DNA of 64,000 bases from Tolypeutes matacus (lineage: Eukaryota > Chordata > Mammalia > Cingulata > Chlamyphoridae): the NCBI GenBank assembly GCA_026826555.1, contig JAKSZT010054573.1, positions 1,173,109 through 1,237,108 on the forward strand, read 5' to 3'. Numbering within the stretch: position 1 is the first letter of the stretch; the number at the start of each line of letters is the position of its first letter. Position numbers and translations under genes: made by a program. The notes beneath the pieces are model-generated. The model was not told the DNA's origin. It saw only the letters and a program-made list of their open reading frames with translations, and made no database searches. Below are positions 34,830 to 53,879 of this stretch, in pieces.

Positions 34830-35300
34830 AACGCCGGGGTGTGGCTCTGGCAGCAGCCCTGAGGGCAGGGGCCAGCGACTTGTCATTCTCCCAGCATCGT
34901 CTCTCAGAGCTACCCCTGGCATCCTCCCAGAGGTTCCGAGAAGTGTTACCAAACTGCAGGCGCAGCCACACTGGCTTCCCAGGCTGTGGAGAGCAAGCAC
35001 TGGCCCCGCAGCTGTGTCTTCAAAGAGCAGGCCTGTGGGCTCTGCGACTGAGCGCACAAAAGGAGCTCTGTCCTTTCGGTGCAGTCCCTTTGCAGGGGCT
35101 GCACTGTCGCCATGTGCGTGACCGCCAGCCTCCCCAAGGCCAGCTCGAAGCCAAGTCGTCGGCACCCATCCGGCTGACAACGCGGCACCTGTGAACAGCA
35201 AAAGGACAGGCGGGGGAGCTGCCCAGAGGCTTGGCAGATGAGCAGGCGCCTCTGCTGGGGGGGACGGCCGCGGCCGCCCAGTCCCTGTCAGGGCTTTAAG
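34830..35300. promoter_or_regulatory. CpG-rich block with NotI site, candidate CpG island
   Basis: CpG pairs are frequent across roughly 470 bases (for example acgccgggg, agcgac, tccgag, gtcgtcgg, aacgcggc). The block ends in gacggccgcggccgcc, with a NotI site GCGGCCGC at 35270-35277. The surrounding DNA is AT-rich and CpG-poor. No promoter motif or start codon stands out, and GC-biased open frames on both strands are not gene evidence. A moderately GC-rich stretch continues to about 35720. It could be an orphan CpG island or a GC-rich unique block. Confidence 0.45.
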
Positions 35301-36629
35301 AGATGACTCTTGCACAGGTCGTTTGCTGCCTTAGGAAACCGTGTGCTGGGGTTGCTTTTTGTCGTGAAGGGGTTCTCCCTGCCCCTCACCCCCAGGAGAG
35401 TGTACTCCTGACGTCTGCCCAGAATCCCCTGGGCACGGAGGCTTTGGGCAGCGGCCACGAAGGGTGGGGGGCTGGGGGGCCTTCCAGTCAGTGTGGCCTG
35501 AAAGAGGAGCGGGGACTGAGCCATGCACAAAGCTGCATCCCCCGAATGGCCCCAGCAGGGGCGGACCACCATGCTCAGTGGTGCGTCATTAACTGGGGGG
35601 AAGACCCTGCTGCGCTGGCTGAGGACAGCCGTGCAGGAATCTCATCCTGAAGCCCTAGCATATGCAAATGACCTGGCTGCCCTGTTCCCAGGCCACCCAG
35701 GATCAGAGACCTGAGCGAGGAGGCCAAGGTAGTAATTATTCCTCGTGACACTTTGTCAAGAAACCGAATCCACGTGTCGCTGCTAAATCCAGACTTTATC
35801 ACTCCATTTGTGATTGTTTGGACTCCCCACTAACTTTCTTAACACATTGCCGCTCTCCACCATTTCATGGTCTTCCAGTTTTTTTATGCTACCAGTGGAA
35901 TTAACAGAGGGATCCTTTGAGTGACTTTTCTCTCTCCCTCCTCCTTTTGCTGCAGCAAAACATTGGATGCTGACATGCTTTAAAGTTTATTCAATGGCAG
36001 TCAGTATCCTGCAACGGACCCAGAAAGCCTACGGGATTTGAGGCCACAGCTTGGAAATCCAGGTCCCTGAGACCGTGCCGGGATTTGAAGAGGGCCAGAG
36101 CTGATTCATTCAGGCCGAGAGAAATGTAGGTCATTGGCAACTTCATGGCTTTGACTAACAGATTTATCCAGAATCAGGAGGTACGTCAATTCCAGGAAAG
36201 GCTGCAGATTGCAGAGAAACTGGTCTTAGAATAATCATACTGTGGGGCCACATATAGAATGTAAATGCAGGAGGTGAAAGCTAGCTGCTAATAGAATATG
36301 ATTGTATGCAAGAGTTTTTAAAAAGGGAAACAGGAAAGCATGTTTTCATTTAACACTTCTGATAAATATGTGCAGGACCGATGATAAACTGTGAGTGGGA
36401 GGAGGCTGGACAAAGTGCAGCTCCTCAACTCCTCACTGGATAAGCACTGTAGGTGCGGCACAGACAAACAGCCACGGGACACGGACCTGCACACGGTGCT
36501 GTGTGCCGTACGACGTGGCAGGACATGACCTACAGCAGACAAGCGGAGGTCAGCTAGGCATCTCCAGCTTCAACTCCAGAAGCAGGCGTGCCCACGCTTC
36601 CGGCACTGAAAATCATTTTAATTACATCA
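35301..36629. other. Intergenic DNA, GC-rich then AT-rich
   Basis: Includes a G-run cluster at about 35463-35480 (gggtggggggctgggggg). No gene or transposon is recognised. Confidence 0.6.
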
Positions 36630-37202
36630 GTAGGACTGGTATTCGTTTCCTATCATTTCTGTAGCAAATTACCACAATACAGTGGTAATATAGTGGCTTA
36701 AAAACAATGCGGGGGGCGGATGTGACTCAAATGGTTGGACGCCCGTCTCCTATATGGGGAGACCTGAGTTCGATCCCCGTGACCTCCCGGTAAAGTAGAA
36801 AGAAGAACATAGAAGGCACACAGGCCGCCAGGCCCCGCGAGCCATGCAGCAAGATGATGACATAACAGCAGAGTGACACAAGGGGACAGCCAAGATGAGA
36901 CGCAACGAAAAATCAGGAACTAAGGTGGCCAGGTGGTAGGACCCTCTCTCCCACATCAGAGGTCCCCAGGATTGAATCCTGGTGAAGACAGGAGGAGAAG
37001 GATGAGAAGAGAGGGCAGGAAACAGACACAGAGAATTGCCCAGCAAATGGACAAAAAAAAAAAGCAAAAATGGGGGTGGGGGTTAAAAATGGATAAAAAG
37101 TAAAATAAATAAATCTTTAAAAAACAAAAACAAAAAAACTACAATGTGATTTTAAACTTAATGTTCGTATGTCAGAAATCTGACATGGGCCTCACTGGGC
37201 TG
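36630..37202 (-). mobile_element. LTR-type repeat fragment interrupted by SINE
   Basis: The left part has attcgtttcctatcatttct, gtagcaaattaccacaatac and gtggcttaaaaacaatg. After the SINE it resumes with tatgtcagaaatctgacatg and ggcctcactgggctgatg. This is the reverse orientation of the same family as the outer repeat at 12385-15175. An L1 abuts its right side at about 37203. Confidence 0.6.
36710..37140 (+). mobile_element. tRNA-derived SINE, dimer (DAS type)
   Basis: The first unit starts ggggggcggatgtgactcaa and has gagttcgatccccgtgacct. The second unit holds ctctctcccacatcagaggt. The tail is aaataaataaatctttaaaa with an A-rich end. Short duplications acaatg lie at 36704-36709 and 37141-37146. 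Confidence 0.88.
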
Positions 37203-39415
37203 ATGACGTTGAGCATCTTTTCATGTGCTTTTTAGCCATTTGTGTATCTTCTTTGGAGAAATGTCTATTCAAATGTCTTGCCCATTTTTTAAAAATTGGG
37301 TTGTCTTTTTGTTGTGAAGTTGAAGGATTTCTTTATATATTCTGGATATTAAAACCTTATTGGAGGGGAGCAGGTATGGCTTAGGTGGTTGGGCACTCAC
37401 CTCCCATGTGGGAGGTCCCGGGTTTGGTTCCCGGTACCTCCTAGAGAAGATGAGCAGATGCAGCGAGCAGATAATAAGCAGACAGACAAGGGAGCCATCT
37501 TATGGAGTGGAGGGGGTGGGGCGGGAATAAATAAATTCTTTTAAAAAAAAATCTTATTGGATATGTGGTTTCCAAATATTCTCTCCCATTGTGTAGGTTG
37601 TCATTTTACACTCATGATAAAGATCTTTGATGTACAAAAGTTTTTACTTTTGATGGGGTCCCACTTACCTATTTTTTTTCTTTTGTTGCTTGTACTTTGG
37701 GTATAAAATCTAAAAACTACTGCCTAACACAAGGTCCTGAAGATGCTTCCTTATATTTTATTCTGGGAGTTTCATACTTCTGGATCTTCTACTTAGGTCT
37801 TTGATCCATATTGAGTTGATTTTTGTATAGCATGAGTTAGGGGGTCCACCTTCATTCTTTCGCAAATGGAAATCCAGTTTTCCCAGCAAGCATTTGTTGA
37901 AGTGACTTTTCTTTTCCAATTGAGTGATCCTTGCCCCCTTTGCAAAGATCAGTTGGCCATAAAAGTGACGGTTCATTTCTGAACTTTCAATTTGATTCTA
38001 TTGGTCTATATGTTTGCCCTTGTGCCAGTACCATGATGTTTTAATTGCTACAGCTTTATAATAAGTTTAAGATTGGGAAGTGTGCGTCTTTCAACTTTGT
38101 TCTTTTTCAAGATGTATTTGGCTATTTGGGGCCACTTACCCTTCCATATAAATTTGATGATTGGCTTTTCCATTTCTGCAAAGACAGCTGTTGGAATTTT
38201 GTTTGAGATTGCATTGAATCTGTAAATCACTTTGGGTAGAATTGACATCTTAACAATATTTCTTCTTCCAACCAATGAACACAGAATGTCCTTCCATTTA
38301 TTTGGGCTTATTTGATTTCCTTTAGCAAAGTTTTATAGTTTTCTGTGTACATGACTTTTACATCCTTGGTTGACTTATTCCTAGCTATTATAAATGAAAT
38401 TTTTTCTTGATTTTGTCTTACAAATGTTCTTTATTAGTGTATATAAACACTACTAATTTTGGGGTGTTGATCTTGTACCCTGACACTTTGCTGGATTCAT
38501 GTATTAGCTCTATGAGTTTTGTTGTGAATTTTTCAAGATTTTCTGTGTATAAGATCACATCATCTATAAATAAGGGAAGTTTTACTTCTTCCTTTCCAAT
38601 TTGGATGCCTTTCATTTCTTTTTCTTGCCTAATTGCTCTGGCTAGAACTTCTAGTACAATGTTGAATAACAGTGGTGACAGTGGACATCCTTGTCTTGTT
38701 ACAGATGTCTTTCACCATTAAGTATGTTAGCTGTGGATTTTTCATATGTGCCTTTGTTACATTGAGGAAGTGCCCTTTTATTCCTTAGTTTTCTTAGTTT
38801 TCTCAGTGTTTTATCAAATGCCTTTTCTGCATCAATTGAGAAGATCATGTGGTTTTTTAAAAAATCTTCATTCTGTTAATGTGTATTACATTAATTTATT
38901 TTCTTATGTTGAACCATCCTTGCATACTTTGGATAAATCCCACGAGCATGGTGTATAATTTTATTAATATGCTGTTGGATTTGGCTTGCTAGCATTTGTT
39001 GAGGACTTTTGTATCAACTGTAATAAGGGATATTGGCCTGTAATAATTTTCTTTTCTTGTGGTATCTTTATCTGGCTTTGGTATGAAGGTGATGTTGGCT
39101 TTGAAGAAAGAACTAGAGAGAGTTCCTGCCTTTTCAATTTTTCAGAAGAGTGAGCAGGATTAGTGTCAATTCTTCTTGGAATGTTTGGTAAGATTCCCCT
39201 ATGAAGTCATCTGGTCTGGAATTTTATGTTTAGAGAAGTTTTTGGTTACTGATTCAATCTCTTTATTAGTTATTGGTTTGTTGAGAACTTCTGTTTCTTT
39301 TTGAGTCAGTGTAGGTAGTTTGTGTGTTCTAGGAATTTGTCCATTTCTTCTAGGTTATCTGATTTGTTGGCATACAGTTGTTCATAGTATCCTCCTATAG
39401 GCCTTTATATTTTAG
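37203..39415 (-). mobile_element. L1 retrotransposon, 5'-truncated, ORF2 reverse transcriptase remnants
   Basis: The minus strand carries a broken ORF2. Pieces read [20 protein letters not shown] then [10 protein letters not shown] (38418-38615), where FIDD sits at the L1 reverse-transcriptase FADD active-site position, and [17 protein letters not shown] with [15 protein letters not shown] (38048-38275), typical of the ORF2 C-terminal part. Stops and shifts separate them, so it is inactive. The left end is the 3' region (ttgagcatcttttcatgtgc) and the element is truncated near 39415. A SINE has inserted at 37365-37552. Confidence 0.92.
37365..37552 (+). mobile_element. tRNA-derived SINE, monomer, inserted in L1
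   Basis: It starts ggggagcaggtatggcttag and has gtcccgggtttggttcccgg and the tail ggaataaataaattctttta. It is flanked by 9-bp repeats cttattgga at 37356-37364 and 37553-37561, which are a single copy in L1. It is therefore younger than the L1 it sits in. Confidence 0.92.
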
Positions 39416-40474
39416 GGATGTGCAGGCAACCCTTGCCAGGAGACAAGCCCAAAGCGTTGTCCTCTGGGTAGACTGGAAACCCTGCCTTGGAAAACATTCT
39501 GCTTATTTCATTGATTCAATATTAAGCAATCCTTTTCAATCCAACTGATCCCATTTAAGCTCTGTCAAAATGGGTGTATTGCCAAATGCCAAAATATCTA
39601 GACAATCGTTTAGGTGCTTTACTGATGGACAGTCCTTGGTATTTTGATGACTTGCCTTTGAAGACTCTAATAAATTTTAACTTGTCTTTAAATCTATGAT
39701 CAACTGTAATTCACTGACTCATCAAGTAAATGAATGAAACAAGGCTTGTAAACGCAAACTCTGCCCACTGGCGGTCAAAATGAGATGTCTTCCTCACAGG
39801 GCCTTTCTAATCCCGAGTCTTGGCAAGCGTGGTTTTTAAGTCTGTGGTATCTGAAGACAAACTTTCTTTTTTCATATTTGAAACATAAAACTTAATGATG
39901 TATTAGCTCTGAGGCAACAAAGTCCTATAAACTATCCTGATGTTTAACAGTTTGCCATGCCTGCATGCTAGATGTCAGCCCAGACTGGCATCAGGGAAGC
40001 ATTCTTAGACTATAAGAACATGTCTGCCATACAGTGCGCATGCCTTCCACCCCTCACAGCAGCGTGAGACGGTGATTAATCAGATGAAGACCCTGTGCCA
40101 CAGGCGCTCTAATCAGAGTCTGAACAGATATTGTTTAGTGTGATCATTTTTAATTTTTTTAAGAAATAGAATTAAAATGTCATTCGTGTGTAAAGATATA
40201 GATTGTTTATCTGAAATCATTTGTGCATTTACATTTTATATGCAAAATAAAGATTTTTAAAAATTTTCATTATTGGGAGTTTTAATTTACATTTGTATTC
40301 TTTTTCATCTATTGATCCATGTTAATTATATATGTTAAAGCATGATGGTAAAGGTCATGAACTGCATATGGTATCTTGCAAAGTAAAGTTTAGAGAAAAC
40401 AAATATGTTGAGTTGCTGAAGAATGCCTATTTTAATTAGCATTTAGAGAGACACACATGGGAAAAAATGAAGTT
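39416..40474. other. Intergenic unique-looking DNA
   Basis: About 1 kb with no recognisable repeat or gene, lying between two L1 elements. Its lack of transposon sequence in a repeat-rich area makes it a candidate conserved non-coding element, but that cannot be shown from one sequence. Confidence 0.5.
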
Positions 40475-40488
40475 AAGAATTGGTCTGC

Positions 40489-40892
40489 CGATGTTCATAG
40501 CAACATTATTCACGATTGCCAAAAACTGGAAACAACCCAAGTGTCCATCAAAAGACGAATGGATAAACAAACTGTGGTCTAGTCACACGATGGAATAATA
40601 TTCAGCTGTAGGAAGAAATGAAGTCTTAAAGCATATAGCAACATGGATGAACCTGGAGGACGATATGTTGAGTGAAGCAAGCCAGACACAGAAGGACAAA
40701 TACTGTATTATTATGCTATTATGAACTAATTATACTGTGTAACATACTGTTTGATTCAAAAAAAAATTTATATGTACCCAGTACATTTGATTGAGAAATG
40801 TATTTATTTATTCATCTGTGTTTACTTTTTAGTTTGTAATTATTTATATTTTCAATTATTAAATGTACAAAATAAAGTTAAAAAAAAAAAAA
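40489..40892 (+). mobile_element. L1 3' end, 5'-truncated, with 14-bp target duplication
   Basis: It contains atgttcatagcaacattatt, caacccaagtgtccatcaaa, gatggaataatattcagctg and tgaacctggaggacgatatg, the end of L1 ORF2 and the 3' UTR. It finishes aataaagtt plus an A-tail. Identical flanks aagaattggtctgc at 40475-40488 and 40893-40906 prove a retroposition event that has kept its duplication unmutated, so it is relatively young. Confidence 0.95.
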
Positions 40893-40906
40893 AAGAATTG
40901 GTCTGC

Positions 40907-42480
40907 TTCCCTCGCTAATCACCAGTCATTATAGCTAAGTAGATAGGAGAACATCTATAATATTTTAATTCAAATTTCAGTAGATGTCTCTTGAAATCTG
41001 TCAGAAAACTCTTTACTTTGCAGTATTTCTTGCAGTCTTTTGCTATCTGCACACCTTAAAAATAGATTTTCAGAGCAAGTACTTCATGCAGACATTTAAG
41101 CTTCTAATACGGAACGATAATCCTTTTATCACTATGAATTTGATCACCTTCCTGTGAAACAATCGAGGACTGGAGGCTCTCTGTAGTCATCAGAAGGTGA
41201 TACGCCTAACTGGGCTTTCTTGGGTTACAACAAATCTAGGGAGTATTTCAGGATGAAGAGGTTGTTTAGCTATTTTTAAAATGTTTTTTTAAAAATCATA
41301 CATTCCTTTCACAATAGTTTGAATTAAAGCTATCAAAATATTGGACGGAACCGTCAATATTTTTGTGTTGGTTTTAAAAAATATCCTCAATAATGGGTTG
41401 AAAACTTAAGGCTGTACTGATACACAAAACCCAGAATGTTTATTTTGAGAAAGCACTTTTTATATGCACAAAAGAATATATGGGGAAAAAGTAAAATAAC
41501 TCAAGGATTTAATTTAAAATTATTTCCAGTTAAAAGGGAATAACTTCCACCTCCTTGGGAGCCTTTGAAATGCTACAACTCAAGAGGCACAGTGTAGTTC
41601 AGAGTGGAGAGAGTAGAGTATGGAATTCCAGAGGGAAATATTTATTATCAAGCTTTACTGAAACATACCATCTCATGTCCAATGCCAAATGATTAGCAGA
41701 TAGAGTAAATCTTCCCCTACAAAAATTCATATAGAAGAAAATGAATGTAAACAAAACATAAATTTCAATTCTTAAAACATCACTAACTTAAGGAAAAAAG
41801 AAAACACTGCAAAACTACCTCAGGATTAAGGAAAGACAGTGAAAAACCGCCATAGTCCACTAACCTTAAAATAACCCTGTGGAATAATGTGTCTTGAGTT
41901 TCAAATGCACATTCCACCATCAGTCATGAGTAAAACTTTACACTTTATTCTACCAACTGGAAAAGGAAAATACAATTCCACCTGCCAATTCACATTGCAC
42001 CTACAGACACTAAATACGGTAGTGAGTAAAATAAGTGAAAAGAGTGAGGAAATCTTAATAATGCCTTTTGGAAGTTTGTGTGGTTGACGTCCTTGAATTA
42101 TACGGTTATGTGCCTTAACTTTCTCCAAATTCCAAGCTTTCATATGACTATTCCTTAAGTATTTTAAATAGAATTGTTTGCACCCTGGAGAAGTGATTTG
42201 GAAAAATGATGGCAAATTGTCTGATTTCAGCATATTGTACCATCTTGCTTTCTCCGGCTCTCCCTTCGTTTTACATGGTGCCTTTCCAAGGGAAGAAAAG
42301 AAATGTCTTCTTCCATAGGGAAGTAAGCTGCATGGCAGTGGATTAAGCATTTTTATATTTTCTGCATTCACTAACATGCACCTGGGAGATGGGAGAGAGC
42401 ATCTGTTTTTACATCTTTGACCATATACTCTCCATTCTATTAAAAATTCTGCACAAAATTTTATTGTATTCATGTATTGA
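40907..42480. other. Intergenic AT-rich DNA
   Basis: No transposon or gene is recognised. A 238-codon open frame on the minus strand (41901-42617) overlaps this block and runs into low-complexity DNA. It resembles no family I know. Confidence 0.6.
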
Positions 42481-42649
42481 TTTTTTTTCTTTTTCTTTTT
42501 ATTATTATTATTATTTTTAATTAATCTATTTTTTATTGTGGGTAAAAAATCAAAATTTTCATAATACATACCAATATTTGTAAAATGATATATAAATATA
42601 TATGTATATATGTGCATTTGCTTACAAAAATGTTATTTATATATATATA

Positions 42650-42830
42650 AATGTATTTTAAGAGGTGCTTAGATTACCTAAAATATTACACGGAATCCAC
42701 CGGGATTCCCATGTTGCCCACCTCCCACACCTCCCACCACATCCCACTTTTAAGCCCCATTTTTTTCATCCCCCCATCCAGAAACATTTTATATTTCTAT
42801 ATTTATTATTTGGGTCATGGTGTGTGTGTG
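42650..42830 (-). mobile_element. L1 3' UTR fragment, antisense
   Basis: It reads agaggtgcttagattaccta and cgggattcccatgttgccca, then a C-rich stretch. It is similar to 46090-46330 (agatacttagattacataaa, gggattcccatgtgccccgc), so the two are copies of one antisense L1 3' end family. Confidence 0.6.
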
Positions 42831-42849
42831 TGTGTGTGTGTGCGTGTGT
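42819..42849. repeat. (TG)n microsatellite
   Basis: About 15 TG units with one CG interruption. Confidence 0.95.
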
Positions 42850-42929
42850 ATATTCTGTAGTTTTGACTACTATTGGGAATAATTTTTTTTCTAAATTGCT
42901 AGGATAGGAAGAGCATTTTTTAATATTTG

Positions 42930-44257
42930 GCTTGTGTAATTTATTTTACTAAATTATGCCACTAATTCTTAATTACCTTTAATTGTGTTTCTTTGATTTT
43001 CTAAGAATCTAATGTTAGCATCTTTATGCTAAACATTTTTATATCTTCTGAAACGTACTGCATTTTGTTGGGCATTTTGCTTTAGCAAGTATCTAAAAAC
43101 TACGTGCATAAGAGCAGTGATGGTGGGCATCTGTTTTCCTTGACTTAAAAGAAATAATTCATTGTTCCTTTCTTTATTGTGATATTTGCCTGTAAGAGGT
43201 CTTTTTTCATGATTAGGCCATTTTCTCATAGTCCTGTCTTATACTAGTCTTAGGAAGAGCTGCTGACCTTATCAAATACCTCTCCAGCATCAGCCACCAT
43301 GAATGTAAACAAATGTTTTTTTCCTTTAATTTAGTAATAGAGTAAATCACTTTAAATTGCCCTTGTGTCCTGGATTTAAAATACTGACCGTTCTCTTCAA
43401 TATCTTAGATTCTATTGATTAATAATTGATTCAAAAATTTTGCATCTAGTCATGTAGAGTAATCATATGCAATTATTCTATAGTTTTTCGATTATTTTGC
43501 AGTCATCTTAGCAAGTTTGAGCATTAAGTTATGCTAATATCATAAAATTGGGCAGTTTTCCAGCTTTTTCTGCCGCCTATAAGTGTTGACATTATATAGA
43601 GATGATTTGTTCTTGAAACTTAAATAGACCTCAGCTGTGAAACCATCTGGGCCTGATGTATATTATTTTTTTAACCTGACATCTCTTTAATTACCTTTTC
43701 AACACTTTCTTTGATTATTTGTACATTCAGTTTTCTCACTGTTTGGGAAGCAGTTTTAGATTTTTTTTTTTCCAGGAAATAAACCATTCCCTTCAGATAT
43801 TTCTTACTCATTTCCATAGAGTTGCACAAAACATTCTCTTATAATTCTCTTAAGCTCTTTAGAATCTGTGGTTACATTGCCTTTTTTCTTTCTTTTTATT
43901 TTTTTTTTTGTTTCCTTTTATTTTCCCTTTAACTTGATAGCACGTTTTCTGTTTCAAGGTTAATTTAAACAAAGTGTTTGGATCTATTTATGATTTCTAT
44001 TTAAACTTATATTTAGTTATTTCTATTTTTATCCTTCTTCTTTCCCTTTATCATATCTTTTTTATTCTATTTTTTCTAGTTTCTTATGAATATATAGTTA
44101 ATCTATCCTCAATCTTTCTTTTTAATAATGAAAGCTTAGATGGCTATTAATAGGTATATAGGCTTTTGCAAAGAGAATTAAATTTTTCACTGTTTTCTAG
44201 ATAGACATTTCTGTTGCTATTTTTCCATTGATCTGGGGGTTGTTTAATAGAATGCTT
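42930..44257 (-). mobile_element. Ancient L1, antisense ORF2 remnant
   Basis: Phrases such as tgggcatctgttttccttga, gccattttctcatagtcctg and gaaaccatctgggcctgatg are heavily diverged antisense L1 ORF2 (consensus ccatctggtcctggg). An LTR interrupts it at 44258-44832 and L1-like sequence continues to about 45000. Confidence 0.65.
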
Positions 44258-44832
44258 TGTTTTGGTCTGCCAAAGGGCTGCCAATGCAAAGAACCAGAAA
44301 TGGGTTGGCTTTTATAAAGGGGATTTATCTGGGGTAAAAGCTTACAGTTCCAAGGCCATGAAAAGTTCAAATTACAGCACCACAAGAGCTTTCTAGCCAA
44401 AGTCCGCTCCCACATGGTAAAGCAAGATGGCCACCAATCTCTGCCGAGGTCTCTGCCTTTCTACAGCTGTATGCAAAACTGGCATAGGGCTTGTCTCTTC
44501 TTGAGCTGCTCCGTGGGCCCAGCCTCTTGGAGGCTTCATGCTTAAGCTAGCCTCTAGTCCTCTGTCACATGACAGGATCAAATATGGCAGCTTCCTTTTT
44601 CTCTATCTGTGTCCCCGTTTTTATCAGACCCAGCAAGGGCGCAGAGACTCAACATGAGTCATGCCCCACTGACATAGTCCAATCCAAAGTCCTAAAGAGA
44701 TTTTATCAAGTAATCTAATCAAAGGCCCCCAATGAAATGTAATGCAATCCAAGTGTATCACACCCACAGGGATAGTTTAAAAACATAATCTTTCTCTTTT
44801 TGGGATTCATAAAATAATCTCAAACTGCCACA
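44258..44832 (-). mobile_element. Solo LTR, xenarthran ERV family, copy 4
   Basis: The block runs from tgttttggtctgccaaaggg to ctcaaactgccaca. Identical 5-bp repeats tgctt flank it at 44253-44257 and 44833-44837. At 575 bp it contains ggcttttataaaggggattt, atctggggtaaaagcttaca and catgacaggatcaaatatgg. It sits inside the ancient L1, so it is younger than that element. Confidence 0.88.
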
Positions 44833-45009
44833 TGCTTCTTCATTTACAAATGGTTAGATATTTAAGGTTTTGTGGTGGTTGATCTCTAGCCTTGTTTATT
44901 TACGAAAGTGTTCTGTAAAGTCCAGACATTGTAGATTTTATTAGGATTTTCTTTGATGAAGTCACAATATGTTTATAAATACAAGCATACACACATATCT
45001 TTAGATATA

Positions 45010-45230
45010 AATGTACAGGAATAGACATAGATCCAGACATAGGCAGAGTCATAGACAGACATAGACATCTGTAGTCATAGGTGTAGACATAGTCATAGGT
45101 GTAGACGTAGACATAGTTGTAGACATGGACATAGTTATAGTCATAGTTATAGATATAATCACAGAGTCATAGACAAAGTCATGGACATAGACATAGACTT
45201 ACTTAAGACTTAAACTTTAGACATAGATAT
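45010..45230. repeat. Degenerate hexamer repeat (tagaca/tagtca)n
   Basis: Over about 220 bases, units of the form atagac, atagtc and gtagac repeat with frequent substitutions (for example gtagacatagtcataggtgt). This looks like an expanded and then mutated hexanucleotide satellite. Confidence 0.85.
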
Positions 45231-46089
45231 CCTGCCCATATTCCCTTGGTCCTTACAATTTCCATGCACATTGTTCTGGTCTGACTTCCAACTCCAAGGC
45301 AGAATCTCTCTGCCTCAGGGCTTTTTCCAGGCTTGAGAGCCTGCTCTGGCCTAGTACAAAGCATGCTTAAAGAGCCAGGGAGTTAATGATCCATAGAAGC
45401 AGGCCTCAGCCCATGGCTGATGGGGCTGATAACAACCAGCCCAGGCTCCCTTCCCTCTTGGGAGGGAGAGCTCTGAGGTGTGTGTTCTACATTGTTCTCC
45501 TGGACCTCCAGTGGGATTAAGCTCCAGTTGCCCATTCTAGTAACTTGCTGGATGAAGCACCCTTTATTCTCTCCTTCCCTTTTCTTACATCCTTTCTCTT
45601 CCACCAAAGGTACCTAGGATCCCACCCCAAATAAATTGCTCACATTCACCTTTGTGTCAACATCTCCTGAAACATGTACACATGCACAAACATACATACT
45701 TACATATAATTACATATTACATATAGTACATATAATGTCTAGGGGCAAGTAATTCTGATAGTTTGACCACACTAGAAACATATGGAATGTTGCAAGAACA
45801 TTCTTTGGTGAGTATTGCATATATTATAGAATACAAAATCCAGTATTTAATTCATATTGCAATCTCCTCTTGGAAAAAGGGACACAGAGTCCTGCTTAGC
45901 GTATTATGAGGAATAAGTGTTTGCCCAGTTGGTTAAATATGCAGCTGTGAATGTGATCATCCCAACCCCTGATTTCACCTAATAATGCTTCTCAAAGCAA
46001 GAGCTGACAGCTTAGGGAGCCCACTTCCGAGCTGAGTCTTATTTAGACCTGGCTAGAAGTGATGACCTCAGATGATTATCTTATTCTAT
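45231..46089. other. Intergenic DNA, possible unnamed old repeat
   Basis: The part around 45260-45660 has a structure reminiscent of an old LTR (caccccaaataaattgctca near the right end), but I cannot assign a family. No gene is visible. Confidence 0.4.
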
Positions 46090-46330
46090 TTTTTTTAATA
46101 TAGTTTTTAATTTTTTTAAAAAAAGATACTTAGATTACATAAACGTTACATAGAAAATATAGGGGATTCCCATGTGCCCCGCTCCCAACCCCTCCCACAA
46201 ATTTCCACATTAACAACATCCTTCATTGGTGTGGTGCATTTGTTACCACTGGTGAACACATTTTGGAGCATCGCCACCGGGCGTGGATTATCATTATCTC
46301 ATTCTTTTTCAACAATCACAGATAGCCAAG
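46090..46330 (-). mobile_element. L1 3' UTR fragment, antisense
   Basis: It contains agatacttagattacataaa, atataggggattcccatgtg, acattaacaacatccttcat and gaacacattttggagcatcg. This is the antisense 3' end of an L1 family also seen at 42650 and, more diverged, at 17640. Confidence 0.65.

Positions 46331-53879
<7,549 letters not shown>

Noticed and set aside
34782..35315. 177-codon minus-strand and 136-codon plus-strand frames
   Set aside because: Overlapping open frames on both strands of a CpG-rich block are a composition effect, and no homology is recognised.
37758..38721. L1 ORF2 reading frames as a functional reverse transcriptase
   Set aside because: The frames are broken by stops and shifts and the element is truncated at its 5' end, so it is a dead L1.
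45010..45230. CRISPR-like array
   Set aside because: The repeat is a continuous degenerate hexamer without spacers, and the DNA is mammalian.
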